The notes: a model not told the origin generated them from the letters alone. Counted from the first letter of the stretch, positions 1 through 11,083 are shown. The stretch: DNA of 64,000 nucleotides from Lysobacter sp. A03 (GCF_000855665.1 NZ_JXSS01000062.1:1-64000), one strand, 5' to 3'. Numbers and translations are program-made.

Positions 1-1192
1 GGATGGTGCCGCGCGGCGTGCGCGCGTACTTGCGCGCAATGGCACGCGACACCGTGGATTCGTGCATGCCGATCTCCGCTGCCACTTCACGCAAGGTCAG
101 CGGACGAAGGGCCGCGTTGCCGAACTCGAGGAAGCCGGCCTGCTGGCTGATCAGGCAACGGGCGACTTTCAGCATCGTCACCCCGCGTGCCTCCAGGCTC
201 TTGAGCAACCAGCGCGCTTCCTGAAGGTGCCCCTTCAGATAGTTGGCGTCGGCGGTGTCGGCGTGGCGGATCATATTCTCGTAGCCGCGATGGATGCCGA
301 TGCGTGGACGCATGCTCTCCGAAAGCGCCACCCGCCACATGCCGTGCTGGCGCCAGATCACGACGTCGGGAGCGACGTAGGTGTCCTCGGCGATATCGCC
401 GATCCCCGCGCCGGGACGCGGCTCCAGCGAACGCAGCAAATTGACCGCCGTCTCCACCTCGCTCACCGCCAGCTTCATCTCCGTCGCCAGACCTGTCGCG
501 CCCATCCGCGGCAGCCGCTCGAGGTGATCGCGAACCAGGGTGAGGGCGAGCTCGCGACCGGGCGTGCATTCGTCGAGCTGCCGCAGTTGCAGGCTGAGGC
601 ACTCGGCGAGGTCGCGTGCACCGACGCCAATCGGGTCAAAGCGCTGGATGTGGTGCAGCACCGTGAGGATTGCTTCCTCGTCGACGATCAGCTCCGGCGC
701 AAGGGTCGCAGCGACCGATTCCGGCGATTCGCGGAAATACCCGGCCTCGTCCATGGACTCGATCAGCACCACCGCGATCTGGCGGTCTCGCGGTGACAGA
801 TGGCTCAGGTGTAACTGCCACAACAGGTAATCCTGCAGGCTTTCCGACTCGGCCACCTGCTCGGCCGGGTCACGATCGCTGTCGGTATCCGCCGGCCCGA
901 CACGCTGGTACCAGACCTCGCCATCGTCGGGGCCCCAATCCGCTTCGGGAGGCGCCGGGGTGTCGTTTTCGTGCGCGGCTTTGTCGCTTGATCCGTCCAG
1001 GCTGCCTGCCGGCTCGGCGCTGAGCGCATCGGCCGCGTGTTCGGTCCAGTCCAATAGCGGGTTGGACTCAACCGCAGCCGCCAGTTCCGCCTCGAGTTCA
1101 GCGGAAGACATCTGCAGCAGCCGGATGGCCTGCTGCAGCTGGGGAGTCATGACGAGGCTCTGGCCGAGGGAGGTCTGCAGTTGGGGCTTCAT
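1..1192 (-). CDS. rpoN: RNA polymerase sigma-54 factor RpoN (3' end cut by window edge)
   Basis: This is the alternative sigma factor that recruits core RNA polymerase to -24/-12 promoters and needs an AAA+ enhancer-binding protein to open them. The start ATG at 1192 gives MKPQLQTSLGQSLVMTPQLQ, the glutamine/leucine-rich activator-interacting region I of RpoN. An acidic linker and a core-binding region follow. The visible protein ends near MHESTVSRAIARKY, the helix-turn-helix part of the DNA-binding region. About 397 codons are present. The usual length is near 480, so the C-terminal RpoN box lies outside the window. It follows lptB after an 89-bp gap, as in the Escherichia coli lptB-rpoN order. 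That gap holds a small 7-bp inverted repeat (1211-1217/1224-1230). Confidence 0.96.
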   Translation of the reverse strand, partial: MKPQLQTSLGQSLVMTPQLQQAIRLLQMSSAELEAELAAAVESNPLLDWTEHAADALSAEPAGSLDGSSDKAAHENDTPAPPEADWGPDDGEVWYQRVGPADTDSDRDPAEQVAESESLQDYLLWQLHLSHLSPRDRQIAVVLIESMDEAGYFRESPESVAATLAPELIVDEEAILTVLHHIQRFDPIGVGARDLAECLSLQLRQLDECTPGRELALTLVRDHLERLPRMGATGLATEMKLAVSEVETAVNLLRSLEPRPGAGIGDIAEDTYVAPDVVIWRQHGMWRVALSESMRPRIGIHRGYENMIRHADTADANYLKGHLQEARWLLKSLEARGVTMLKVARCLISQQAGFLEFGNAALRPLTLREVAAEIGMHESTVSRAIARKYARTPRGTI

Positions 1193-1281
1193 GGTCACCG
1201 TGTGATTGCGGCGCGGACACGGTTCCGCGCGGCGGCCTTACATCATGCCCCCAATGGTCCGCTTCGGTGGGTGATGCAACG

Positions 1282-2004
1282 CTACAGGCGGAAGGTGTCG
1301 CCGAGATAGACGCGACGAACGTCCGGGTTGGCGAGCAGCGTGTCCGGAGCCCCCTGCGCGAGCACACTGCCTTCGTTGAGGATATACGCCCGGTCGCAGA
1401 TGCCCAAGGTCTCGCGCACGTTGTGGTCGGTGATCAGCACACCGATGCCGCGATTCTTGAGGTGGCGCACGATTCGCTGGATGTCGGCGACGGAAATCGG
1501 GTCGACACCGGCGAAGGGCTCATCGAGCAGCATCAGCCGCGGATTGCCGGCCAGGGCACGCGCGATCTCCACCCGGCGCCGCTCACCGCCCGAGAGGCTG
1601 GCGCCCAACTGGTTGGCGACGTGGTTGACCTGCAGCTCCTCCATCAGCGAGGCAAGTTCGCGCTCGCGGCCGGCCTTGTCCAGGTCCTCGCGCAGCTCCA
1701 GCGCCACGCGCAGGTTGTCGGCCACGGTGAGCTTGCGGAACACCGACGGTTCCTGGGGCAGGTAGCCCATGCCGTATTTGGCCCGGGCATGCATGGGCTC
1801 GCCGGTGATGTCCTTGCCATCGAGCAGGATCTGCCCGGCATCGGCCGGCACCAGGCCGACGATCATGTAGAAACAGGTGGTCTTGCCCGCGCCATTGGGG
1901 CCGAGCAGGCCGACCACCTCGCCGGCGTCGAGGGTCAGGCCGAAATCGCTGACGACCTCGCGCGAGCCATAGGACTTGCGCAGGCCCTTGGCAACCAGCA
2001 TCAC
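1282..2004 (-). CDS. lptB: LPS export ABC transporter ATP-binding protein LptB
   Basis: LptB is the cytoplasmic ATPase of the LptB2FGC complex. It powers extraction of lipopolysaccharide from the inner membrane onto the LptC-LptA bridge. The 240-residue protein is a complete ABC ATPase: Walker A GPNGAGKT at about 35-42, Q-loop near 84, signature LSGGE at about 137-141, Walker B LMLLDEP at about 157-163, and a switch histidine in [10 protein letters not shown]. Length is normal for the family. Its start overlaps the lptA stop by 4 bp, so the two are translationally coupled. lptF and lptG are not in this window. Confidence 0.97.
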   Translation of the reverse strand: MMLVAKGLRKSYGSREVVSDFGLTLDAGEVVGLLGPNGAGKTTCFYMIVGLVPADAGQILLDGKDITGEPMHARAKYGMGYLPQEPSVFRKLTVADNLRVALELREDLDKAGRERELASLMEELQVNHVANQLGASLSGGERRRVEIARALAGNPRLMLLDEPFAGVDPISVADIQRIVRHLKNRGIGVLITDHNVRETLGICDRAYILNEGSVLAQGAPDTLLANPDVRRVYLGDTFRL

Positions 2005-2549
2005 TCGGTCTCCGCTTCGCCGGCGGCTTTCTTCTTGTCGGCGGGAGCGGCGGTCCGCGGCATGATGCGCATGTTGACCCGGCCGTTGCCTTCACCGCCG
2101 CTGGTCACCTGGCCGGTGGTCATGTTGTAGACGACGCGCTCGCCGCTCAGTGTTCCGCGCGGCTGCTTGATGTTGACCTTGCCGGTGAACACGACGGTAT
2201 CGGTGGTGACGTTGTAGTCGATCTTGTTGGCCACCGCGTTCATCCGGCTGCCATCGTCCATCTGCTGGGACATCTTCGCCGGCGAGCCGGTCAGCACGAC
2301 CTGGGAGATGTCGCCGCCGCGCGCGCGGATCTCCGCCCGCGACGCTTCTGCGTGCAGGGTGCCCTGGTCGATCACCACGCCGCCGGAAAGAATCGTGGGT
2401 GTGCTGTCGTCCAGGCTGCCTTCCTGCTTGCCGGCGCTGATGTCCATCGCCTGGTTGCGGTCGGATTTCTTTGCCAGCGCCGTCGGGCTGGCGGCGACGA
2501 GAAAGATGATGAGCAGGCCGATGAACGGCTTGGTGTAATTAGCGGGCAT
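2001..2549 (-). CDS. lptA: LPS transport periplasmic protein LptA
   Basis: LptA is the periplasmic beta-jellyroll protein that polymerises into the bridge carrying LPS from LptC to LptD at the outer membrane. The 182-residue product has an N-terminal signal peptide with a hydrophobic stretch at about 9-25 ending ASPTALA. An OstA/LptA domain follows, with segments typical of the fold such as [21 protein letters not shown] and [11 protein letters not shown]. The C-terminal tail is charged and lysine-rich. It overlaps lptC upstream by 11 bp and lptB downstream by 4 bp. Sequence conservation in this family is low, so the call rests on the domain pattern plus the fixed lptC-lptA-lptB order. Confidence 0.93.
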   Translation of the reverse strand: MPANYTKPFIGLLIIFLVAASPTALAKKSDRNQAMDISAGKQEGSLDDSTPTILSGGVVIDQGTLHAEASRAEIRARGGDISQVVLTGSPAKMSQQMDDGSRMNAVANKIDYNVTTDTVVFTGKVNIKQPRGTLSGERVVYNMTTGQVTSGGEGNGRVNMRIMPRTAAPADKKKAAGEAETE

Positions 2550-3099
2550 AGCGGGATTTGACCTCCGATTGGAGCGTGTACTGCTTGGTGGCCAGATTCA
2601 CGTCCAGCCCGTTGCCGCGGAGTATAGAGCCCGGCCGGTTGATGGTGACCTGCACGGGCGAATCGACGCGGTCCGCATCCGGGAATACGTTCAGCTCCTG
2701 GGTGTCGATATTGACCTTGTCGGAATGGCGACCGTCGCTGACCGCATTGACATCGCCGCGCAGGCGCAGCTCGTCGCCGTCGGCGCTGATCCACCCGGTT
2801 TTGGATGTCACCTCCCAAGCGTCGGCGTTGTCCTGCTTGGGCGGAATCAGGAACCGGGGCGTGGTCACGTCCATGGTTTCCAGCACCGGATCACGCGCAA
2901 GCCGGGGGGCGCGCAGGGTGAAGGATTCCTTGCCCGTGGCATCCAGCACGACCAGTTCGAAGTCGTTGAGCAGGTAGTCGGGCCGACCGCCGATTTCCGG
3001 TTGCAATTCCGGGCCCGTGGTCATGCGGGTCAACACGGCCCAGCCACTGGCGACCGCGCCCAGCAACAGTAAAATTCCCACCGGGATGCGCCAGTTCAT
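2539..3099 (-). CDS. lptC: LPS export system protein LptC
   Basis: LptC is a bitopic inner-membrane protein that passes LPS from the LptBFG transporter to periplasmic LptA. The protein of about 186 residues starts MNWRIPVGILLLLGAVASGW, giving one N-terminal transmembrane helix and a periplasmic beta-rich domain. I chose the ATG at 3099, not an in-frame start 102 bp upstream, because 3099 overlaps the kdsC stop by the usual 4 bp and places the membrane helix at the N terminus. The longer version would add an Arg-rich segment lying entirely inside kdsC. Confidence 0.93.
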   Translation of the reverse strand: MNWRIPVGILLLLGAVASGWAVLTRMTTGPELQPEIGGRPDYLLNDFELVVLDATGKESFTLRAPRLARDPVLETMDVTTPRFLIPPKQDNADAWEVTSKTGWISADGDELRLRGDVNAVSDGRHSDKVNIDTQELNVFPDADRVDSPVQVTINRPGSILRGNGLDVNLATKQYTLQSEVKSRYAR

Positions 3100-3698
3100 G
3101 CGTTGTGTCCGGTTATGCGCGCGGTCGGGTCGGTCTGTTCCAGCGCTGCGGCATTGATCAATGCGTCCACCTTGCCTTGGGCGTGCAACAACAGGTCGCA
3201 CAGCTCCCTGCCGGCCCCGTCGCCGGCACGCGCCGAAGTGATCCAGTGGGCGCGTTCGCGGACCCAGACATGGGCGCTGGCCGGTGCCACGGCGAATCCG
3301 ACCTGCTGCATGGCACCCAGATCGGGCAGGTCGTCGCCCATGAACGACACCGCGTCCAGGTCGATGCCCAGACGAGCGGCAATAGCGCGCACCGTGGCCA
3401 GCTTGTCGCCCACCGCGGTGTGGACCTCAGTCAACCCGAGTTCGGCGCCGCGGCGTTCCACGATCGTGCTGGCGCGTGCGGTGATGAAGGCGACCTCGAT
3501 GCCGATCTTGCGCAGCATGACCAAGCCCAGGCCGTCGTGGACATGGAAGGCCTTCGTTTCGCGGCCCTCGCTGTCGAACCTGAGCCGGCCGTCGGTCAGC
3601 GTGCCATCGATGTCGAAACACGCGAGCTGCACGCGTCGCGCACGTTCCACCACGGCGGTGCCGGTGGTGTTGCGTACCAGGGGAGTGGTGATTTTCAT
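3096..3698 (-). CDS. kdsC: 3-deoxy-D-manno-octulosonate 8-phosphate phosphatase KdsC
   Basis: KdsC dephosphorylates Kdo-8-phosphate to Kdo, the sugar that links lipid A to the LPS core. The 200-residue protein is a class-C0 HAD phosphatase. The nucleophile motif DIDGTLTDG lies at about 29-37. A HAD motif III lysine region is seen around GDKLATV, and motif IV is SFMGDDLPD with its acidic residues. It lacks a large cap domain, as expected for this tetrameric family. Stops and starts overlap by 4 bp with both kdsD and lptC. The N-terminal 20 residues are slightly longer than in E. coli KdsC. Confidence 0.95.
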   Translation of the reverse strand: MKITTPLVRNTTGTAVVERARRVQLACFDIDGTLTDGRLRFDSEGRETKAFHVHDGLGLVMLRKIGIEVAFITARASTIVERRGAELGLTEVHTAVGDKLATVRAIAARLGIDLDAVSFMGDDLPDLGAMQQVGFAVAPASAHVWVRERAHWITSARAGDGAGRELCDLLLHAQGKVDALINAAALEQTDPTARITGHNA

Positions 3699-4702
3699 AC
3701 CACCCGCGCCCGCAGCAGATCATGGATGTTGAGTGCGCCGACCAGGCGGCCGTCCGCATCGACGACCAGCAGGCCGCTGATCTTGTGCGTTTCCATCAAC
3801 TGGGCTGCCTCGACCGCGAGCGCGCCCTGCTCGATGGTGCGCGGGCTGCGTGTCATGACCTCGTCGATCCGTGTCGTGCGCAGGTCGACCTCGTCGTCGT
3901 CAAGGCTGCGGCGCAGGTCGCCGTCGGTGTAGAGGCCGAGCAGACGGTCATCGGCCAGGTCGACGATCGCGGTCATGCCCAGCCGCTTGTGGGTCATCTC
4001 GACCAGCGCCTCGCTGACGCTGGCCTGGGCGCCCACGCGCGGAATCTCATCGCCCACATGCATGATGTCGGCGATGTGCAACAACAGGCGACGTCCCAGC
4101 GCGCCGGCGGGGTGCGAGCGGGCGAAGTCGTCGGCGGTGAAGCCGCGCGCCTCCAGCAGGGCGACGGCGAGCGCATCGCCCATCGCCAGCGAGGCGGTGG
4201 TGCTGGAGGTCGGTGCAAGGTGCAGCGGGCAGGCTTCAGTGGGTACGCTGACGTCCAGGTGGACATCCGCGGCGCGTCCCAGGGTGGAGCCGGCGCGGCC
4301 AGTCATCGAGATCAGCTTGTTGCCCTGGCGCTTGAGACCGGGCAGGAGCATCGCGACTTCGTCGCTTTCACCCGAGTAGGACAGCGCCAGAACGACATCG
4401 GCGTCGGTGATCATGCCCAGATCGCCATGGCCGGCCTCACCGGGATGGACGTAGAACGCCGGCGTGCCGGTGGAGGCAAGGGTGGCGGCGATCTTGCGTG
4501 CGACATGGCCGGATTTGCCCATGCCGGTGCAGACCACGCGCCCACGCGCGGCCAGCATCAACCGGCAGGCAGCGCTGAACTCGCCGTCCAGACGGGTGGC
4601 GACCGCGGTCAGTGCGTTGGCTTCGATGTCGAAAACGCGGCGACCGCTGGCGGCGTAGTCGAATTCGTGGGGATTTTCGGGGGTAGCTGGAGATGTGGCC
4701 AT
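3695..4702 (-). CDS. kdsD: D-arabinose 5-phosphate isomerase KdsD
   Basis: KdsD interconverts D-ribulose 5-phosphate and D-arabinose 5-phosphate, the first committed step toward Kdo. The 335-residue protein has an N-terminal SIS sugar-isomerase domain, with GMGKSGHVARKIAATLASTG at about 60-80 and HPGEAGHGDLGM further on. Two C-terminal CBS domains follow, the first around MTHKRLGMTAIVD and the second around MTRSPRTI. The length matches the E. coli enzyme. It is the first gene of the kdsD-kdsC-lptCAB-rpoN run and is divergent from ibaG-murA across a 181-bp spacer that presumably carries both promoters; I could not identify convincing hexamers in it. Confidence 0.95.
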   Translation of the reverse strand: MATSPATPENPHEFDYAASGRRVFDIEANALTAVATRLDGEFSAACRLMLAARGRVVCTGMGKSGHVARKIAATLASTGTPAFYVHPGEAGHGDLGMITDADVVLALSYSGESDEVAMLLPGLKRQGNKLISMTGRAGSTLGRAADVHLDVSVPTEACPLHLAPTSSTTASLAMGDALAVALLEARGFTADDFARSHPAGALGRRLLLHIADIMHVGDEIPRVGAQASVSEALVEMTHKRLGMTAIVDLADDRLLGLYTDGDLRRSLDDDEVDLRTTRIDEVMTRSPRTIEQGALAVEAAQLMETHKISGLLVVDADGRLVGALNIHDLLRARVV

Positions 4703-4780
4703 TTCGGAGCAGTGGGCTTTCCGCTAGGCTAGATCGGCTGATTTTACGCAGATTGCGGGCTGGCGTATCCCGTCCGCTGA

Positions 4781-6382
<1,602 letters not shown>

Positions 6383-6386
6383 ACAA

Positions 6387-6415
6387 TAAAAACCCCGCTC
6401 AAGGCGGGGTTTTTA
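6387..6415. terminator. Bidirectional rho-independent terminator between murA and the DUF3108 genes
   Basis: CCCCGC (6393-6398) pairs with GCGGGG (6404-6409) around a 5-base loop TCAAG. It is preceded by an A-run and followed by TTTTT, so it works on both strands. It lies 5 bp after the murA stop and about 40 bp after the stop of the convergent DUF3108 gene. Confidence 0.93.
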
Positions 6416-6453
6416 TAGGGGGATGCAGGGAAATCCTGATCAGTTGGCGACGA

Positions 6454-7170
6454 TCAGTTGACCGACTTCACACGCAGGTCGATGTCGTCCTTCCCACCCT
6501 TGCGCTGGAGGATACGCGCGGGGATCGGCATGCCTTCCACCAGCCACGCGATGGTCTGCTTGTCACCGTCGGTATTGACGACCTTGGTCGCTTCGACCTG
6601 GTTGCCGTCGACGGAGATCGATTCCTTGCCGCTGACCTTGTAGCTGAGCTGCTTGACGCGGCCGTCGTCGACCATGCGGTACTTGAGCGGTTTGCCCGCG
6701 GCCAGATCCCTGACCAGCGCCAGATTGATCAGCAGTGCGTCCATGTCGCCGGCCTGCAGTTTGATCGGCTTGGAGCGCTCCGGCTTCACATCCCCGGACC
6801 AGGTAGCGACCCCCTGACCCCAGTCATACGTGGCGGTCTTGGACGACCGCTTGACCAGGACCTGGGTGCTGTCTTCACTGCTCAGCGGACGCCAGGTGCC
6901 GTTGCTGTCCTCGAATACCGTGCTCTGGTTGAGGTTCGCCAGCGGCGTGCTGATCGCCAGAGTGTAGCGCCAGCGATCACCCGATTCCGCGGCCAGGGTC
7001 ATCTTGCCGGTGGCCTGCATGCCCTTGTAGCTGGCCAGGTAGTCGGCGGTGAAGGCCTCGATCGACCACGCAGGGAAGGTGGCCAGCAGCAATGCGGCGG
7101 CCGCGCCGAGCACGCGCCAACGGGGCGTCCGCGCGTACCCAAGGGATTTCGTGAAGGTGTCAGAAAGCAT
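6454..7170 (-). CDS. DUF3108 domain-containing exported protein (downstream paralog)
   Basis: This 238-residue exported protein has a hydrophobic signal segment at about 22-36 (LGAAAALLLATFPAWS). A DUF3108 beta-rich domain follows, with blocks such as ATYDWGQGVATW, GDMDALLINLALVRDLAAGK and RMVDDGRVKQLSY. Its function is not established; the family is periplasmic in Gram-negatives and is found beside purMN. The adjacent gene (7171-7965) shares the same blocks, so this is a tandem paralog. Its ATG directly abuts the upstream stop codon. It ends toward the bidirectional terminator shared with murA. Confidence 0.85.
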   Translation of the reverse strand: MLSDTFTKSLGYARTPRWRVLGAAAALLLATFPAWSIEAFTADYLASYKGMQATGKMTLAAESGDRWRYTLAISTPLANLNQSTVFEDSNGTWRPLSSEDSTQVLVKRSSKTATYDWGQGVATWSGDVKPERSKPIKLQAGDMDALLINLALVRDLAAGKPLKYRMVDDGRVKQLSYKVSGKESISVDGNQVEATKVVNTDGDKQTIAWLVEGMPIPARILQRKGGKDDIDLRVKSVN

Positions 7171-7965
7171 CTATTCAACTCCTTTGTATTCGACCAGACG
7201 CAGGTCGTACACGTCTTTGCCGTTTTCGCGTTTGAGCATGCGGATAGGGCTGGGTACGTTGCGGACCACCCAGATCACGGTGTCTTCGTTGTCCTTGCTG
7301 CGGGTCGCCTTCATGGCGTTGTAGGGCATGCCGGCCACGGTGATGCTTTCGCGTTCGTCGGCAACGACATAACGGTGGTCACGCACGCGGCCATCATCGA
7401 CAAACCGGTAATCGAGCGTCTTGCCGGGGGCGGCATCGCGAATCACCGCCAGATTGATCAGCAGGCCGGACATGTCGCCGTCCTGCAGCGGCACCGGTCG
7501 ACGCCTGCTTTCCTTGACGTCGCCCTGCCAGTTGGCCGCGCGCGAGTTCCAATCGTAGATGCCGATGGTCTGCTTGCGCGTGAACACGCTCTTGTTGACC
7601 GTCGCCTGGGTGACGGGCCGGTACACGTCCCCAAGGTCGTCAAACACGCTGCTCTGCTCGGCGTTGATACCGACAAAACCCATCAGGCCGCGGGTGCCGT
7701 GCATGACCAGGTCCGCGCGCCAGCGCGGTGGCTGCTGGCGGACCAGCTGCATCGTGGCCTCTCCCAGCAGCTTCCCGTCCTTGTACACCGCGTAGGTAGC
7801 CAGGAAAGGCTCAAGCACGTGCGGGCTCGCGTCGGTCTCCGCTCCGGTCAGGGGCGCCGGCGGGGTCGTGGAGGGCAAGGCAGTTTCCTGCTGCGCGAGT
7901 GCCGCGAACGGCAGCAACAGGGCAAGCAGCAGGGAGCGGTGCAGGATGGTGGCGATCGGTCGCAT
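7171..7965 (-). CDS. DUF3108 domain-containing exported protein (upstream paralog)
   Basis: This 264-residue protein has a cleavable-looking signal peptide (LLLALLLPFAALAQQ, about 12-26). A Pro/Thr-rich stretch and a DUF3108 domain follow, with FLATYAVYKDGKLLGEATMQ, GIYDWNSRAANWQGDV, GDMSGLLINLAVIRD and YRFVDDGRVRDHRY. It probably resides in the periplasm. It lies 13 bp after purN and directly before its paralog. Family function is unknown; conservation next to purM/purN in this lineage reflects synteny and gives no functional link that I can support. Confidence 0.85.
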   Translation of the reverse strand: MRPIATILHRSLLLALLLPFAALAQQETALPSTTPPAPLTGAETDASPHVLEPFLATYAVYKDGKLLGEATMQLVRQQPPRWRADLVMHGTRGLMGFVGINAEQSSVFDDLGDVYRPVTQATVNKSVFTRKQTIGIYDWNSRAANWQGDVKESRRRPVPLQDGDMSGLLINLAVIRDAAPGKTLDYRFVDDGRVRDHRYVVADERESITVAGMPYNAMKATRSKDNEDTVIWVVRNVPSPIRMLKRENGKDVYDLRLVEYKGVE

Positions 7966-7978
7966 GTGGGCGGAAGGC

Positions 7979-8662
7979 TCAAGTGGTCGTCAGCAGCGGA
8001 GGATGCAGGTTGTTGTCTGAATCCAGCTTCATCGGTACATCGAGCGGGTGTCCGTCAATGAGGATGGCCGCATCGTGCAGTTGGATCCGCCGCGCTGCGA
8101 ACAGCCGCAGGGTGGCCACCAGCAGGGGATGTTCGCGCTGCAACACCCGCGCCGCCAAGGTTTCCGCATCGTCGTCGGGCAGAACTGGCACGCAGGCCTG
8201 CGCGATCACCGGCCCGCCGTCCAGCTCGGCGGTGACGTAATGCACGCTGGCGCCGTGTTCGCAGGCCCCCGCCTCCAACGCCTGCTGATGCGTGTGCAAA
8301 CCCTTGTGGGCGGGCAGCAGCGATGGATGGATGTTGATGATGCGGCCGGCGTGCGCGTCGACCGCCTCAGCGCCCAGCAGACGCATATAACCGGCGCAGA
8401 CGATCAGATCCGGGCGGGTGGCGTTGATCCGGGAAAAAAGTTCGGTCTCGTAAGCCTGGCGATCCGGAAATAGCTTCGGCTGCACGGAAACGGCGCGGAT
8501 GCCGGCGCGCTCTGCGCGCTCCAGGACCGGCGCGCGGCGGCGGTCGGAAAACACGCCGACCACCTGCGCATCCAGGGCCCCGGCGGCAATCGCGTCCAAG
8601 ATCGCCTGCAGGTTGGTGCCGCGTCCGGAGGCGAGCACCGCGATGCGCAGCGGGGAGGTCAT
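7979..8662 (-). CDS. purN: Phosphoribosylglycinamide formyltransferase PurN
   Basis: PurN formylates glycinamide ribonucleotide with 10-formyltetrahydrofolate, step 3 of purine synthesis. The protein has 227 residues. LASGRGTNLQAIL at about 10-22 binds the substrate phosphate. Motif MRLLGAEAVDAHAGRIINIH is followed by HPSLLPAHKGLHTHQQAL and ASVHYVTAELDGGPVIAQ, which include the catalytic Asn-His-Asp triad of the family. The C terminus is slightly extended relative to E. coli PurN. It follows purM by 24 bp and is presumably co-transcribed with it. Confidence 0.96.
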   Translation of the reverse strand: MTSPLRIAVLASGRGTNLQAILDAIAAGALDAQVVGVFSDRRRAPVLERAERAGIRAVSVQPKLFPDRQAYETELFSRINATRPDLIVCAGYMRLLGAEAVDAHAGRIINIHPSLLPAHKGLHTHQQALEAGACEHGASVHYVTAELDGGPVIAQACVPVLPDDDAETLAARVLQREHPLLVATLRLFAARRIQLHDAAILIDGHPLDVPMKLDSDNNLHPPLLTTT

Positions 8663-8686
8663 TGGTGGATCACCGAACGGTCGGGA

Positions 8687-9745
8687 TCAGCCGATCAGGA
8701 CGCGTTCGTCATCGCCGGCCATCACCACCTCACCGATCCGCCGGTGCGACAGGGCGAGACCGTCGAGGGCCGATTCAACCGCGGCGGCCGTGTCCTGCGG
8801 CACCACCAGCACGAAGCCAATACCGCAGTTGAACGTGCGCCACATTTCGCCGTCGGCCACCGCGCCTTCACGCTGCAGCCAATCGAACACGGGCGGCAGG
8901 ACGATGGTCGAGGCCTCGATGCGGACGCCAAGGCCTTCCGGCACCACGCGGACGATGTTCTCGGTCAGGCCGCCGCCGGTGATGTGGGCCATGGCGTGCA
9001 CCGCGTGGCCATTTTCGCCGCGCAGCAGCGCCAGGACGGGCTTGACGTACAGCGCGGTGGGCGCCATCAGTGCATCGATCAGCGCCGTGCCGTCAAAATA
9101 GACATCGTCGGGACACCCGGCACGATCGAAGATGCGGCGGATCAGGGAGTAACCGTTCGAATGCGGGCCCGAGGATTCAATGCCGATCAATACGTCGCCG
9201 GCAGCGACCCGGCTGCCGTCGCGCAGTTCGGCCTTCTCGACCGCGCCGACGGTGAACCCGGCCAGATCGTATTCGCCGGGGGCATACATGTCCGGCATCT
9301 CCGCGGTCTCGCCGCCGATCAGGGCGCAGCCGGCCAGTTCACAGCCGCGCGCGATGCCACCGACCACGGCAACCGTGGTCTCCACATCCAGCTTGCCGGT
9401 GGCGAAGTAGTCCAGGAAGAACAGCGGTTCGGCGCCCTGCACCAGCACGTCGTTCACGCACATGCCGACCAGGTCGATGCCGATCGTGTCGTGTCGACCG
9501 AACTGCTGGGCCAGCTTCAGCTTGGTGCCCACGCCGTCGGTACCCGACACCAGTACCGGCTCGCGGTACTTGCCGGAAAGATCGAACAGGGCGCCAAAGC
9601 CGCCCAGCCCGCCCATTACTTCCGGGCGGAAAGTGCGCTTCACCAGGGGTTTGATGCGCTCGACCAGCTCGTTGCCCGCGTCGATGTCGACTCCGGCATC
9701 GCGATAGGTCATGGGGGCAGCAGAGGGTGTGGACGGTGCGGTCAC
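8687..9745 (-). CDS. purM: Phosphoribosylformylglycinamidine cyclo-ligase PurM
   Basis: PurM is AIR synthetase: it uses ATP to close FGAM to 5-aminoimidazole ribonucleotide, step 5 of purine synthesis. The 352-residue protein has the PurM N-terminal segment [20 protein letters not shown], the [14 protein letters not shown] nucleotide-binding region, [25 protein letters not shown], and the C-terminal [14 protein letters not shown] and [11 protein letters not shown] blocks. Length is normal. It is divergent from the DUF2066 gene at 9872, and the short spacer must hold both promoters. Confidence 0.96.
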   Translation of the reverse strand: MTAPSTPSAAPMTYRDAGVDIDAGNELVERIKPLVKRTFRPEVMGGLGGFGALFDLSGKYREPVLVSGTDGVGTKLKLAQQFGRHDTIGIDLVGMCVNDVLVQGAEPLFFLDYFATGKLDVETTVAVVGGIARGCELAGCALIGGETAEMPDMYAPGEYDLAGFTVGAVEKAELRDGSRVAAGDVLIGIESSGPHSNGYSLIRRIFDRAGCPDDVYFDGTALIDALMAPTALYVKPVLALLRGENGHAVHAMAHITGGGLTENIVRVVPEGLGVRIEASTIVLPPVFDWLQREGAVADGEMWRTFNCGIGFVLVVPQDTAAAVESALDGLALSHRRIGEVVMAGDDERVLIG

Positions 9746-9871
9746 GGCAGGCTCAATGGCGCGGGTAGCAGGCGATTTTAGCAGTCAAGCGCCCCCGTGG
9801 CCCGCGCGAATGGACGCCACGGCGGCGGTACGGCACCATTTCAGACTGGGATCAAGTTGACGGGAACCACG

Positions 9872-11083
9872 ATGGCGTATGCAACGGGCACGAAAAGCGA
9901 TGACGAACGCCATGGTGCGGTCTTGCGAGCAGGGAATCGCACTCCCGCCGGATGGCTGATCTGGGCGTGCATCGCCATCTTCGCGACCGCCAGTTTCGGC
10001 GCGTCCGCGCAGCGCGTGGAGGGCGATCGCGCCGTCGCGCAGGGAGCCTACAACGCCGAGGTGGCGGTCAAGGGACAGGGCGCGGACGAGCGTCGCCGGG
10101 CATTCTCGCGGGCGCTTGTCCAGGTGCTGGGCAAGCTTTCTGGCGACCGCGGCGCCGCGTCCCGACCCGGTGTGGGCGCCGAACTGCGCCAGGCCGAAAA
10201 GTACGTGCGGAGTTTTGACTACCGCCAGGACGAGGGCCGCTCCGCCAGCGGAGCGCCAAGCTTCAAGACGATGCTGGTGGTCCGGTTCGATGAAGCCGCG
10301 GTCGATGACCTGGCCTTGACGCTGGCGCTGCCGGTCTGGCCCCAGCCCCGGCCGAAACCGGTGCTGTGGCTGGCCATCGATGATGGCAGTGGACCGCGCC
10401 TGGTGGACGTCAAGAGTGCCGATGCCGCCCGCTCCACGTTGGACCGGGCCGTCGAGCGTGGCTACCGGCTGGGGCTTCCCGGCGGCAGCGCTGCCGAGAA
10501 GGCTGTGGTGGGCGCTATCTGGCGCGGCGACACCGCAGCCGTGGCGCGTGCGTCGCAGCGCTACAGCCCGCCGATGCAATTGATAGGCAAGCTCTACCGG
10601 AGCAGCGGCGGCTGGACGGCGGACTGGATCTTCGTGGACAACGGCAAGGTGTTGTCGCGCTGGTCGGAGAGCGGCGCCAGCGCCACACAGTTGATGGCGA
10701 CCGGTGCCGATGGCAGCGCAGATGCGCTGATGAAACGCTACGCCAAGCGCCCTGACACCGGTCCGGCCGGTACCTACCGCATCGCCTTCACGGGGCTGCG
10801 CAGCGCCGACGACTACGTGCGCCTGTCCGGTTACCTACAAGGTCTGACGGTGGTGCGTGGGATGCGCCCGGCGCTGGCGACCGCGCAGCGCATGGAGTTC
10901 GACCTCGACCTGCTGTCGGGCGTGCGCGGGTTCAACATGATGGTGGAGCGCGATGGTGTACTTGCGGCGCTCGACAGTGGTCGTGACACGTCCATCGGCG
11001 CGGTCGGCATGCCAGGAGCGGACGCCAATGACGGTCGGCCCGTGACGACTTCCGTTTCCGTGCCGGTCTACACGCTCCACTGA
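9872..11083 (+). CDS. DUF2066 domain-containing exported protein
   Basis: The protein of about 403 residues has a DUF2066 region and no assigned biochemical role. I chose the ATG at 9872 (MAYATGTKSDDE). An internal hydrophobic stretch GWLIWACIAIFATASFGASA then acts as an N-terminal signal or anchor at about residues 29-48. An upstream ATG at 9797 is also open but weaker. Conserved-looking blocks include GADERRRAFSRALVQVLGKLSG and KYVRSFDY. It precedes the AI-2E permease and hda with almost no gaps, a gene order known from several gammaproteobacteria beside purM. Confidence 0.82.
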   Translation: MAYATGTKSDDERHGAVLRAGNRTPAGWLIWACIAIFATASFGASAQRVEGDRAVAQGAYNAEVAVKGQGADERRRAFSRALVQVLGKLSGDRGAASRPGVGAELRQAEKYVRSFDYRQDEGRSASGAPSFKTMLVVRFDEAAVDDLALTLALPVWPQPRPKPVLWLAIDDGSGPRLVDVKSADAARSTLDRAVERGYRLGLPGGSAAEKAVVGAIWRGDTAAVARASQRYSPPMQLIGKLYRSSGGWTADWIFVDNGKVLSRWSESGASATQLMATGADGSADALMKRYAKRPDTGPAGTYRIAFTGLRSADDYVRLSGYLQGLTVVRGMRPALATAQRMEFDLDLLSGVRGFNMMVERDGVLAALDSGRDTSIGAVGMPGADANDGRPVTTSVSVPVYTLH

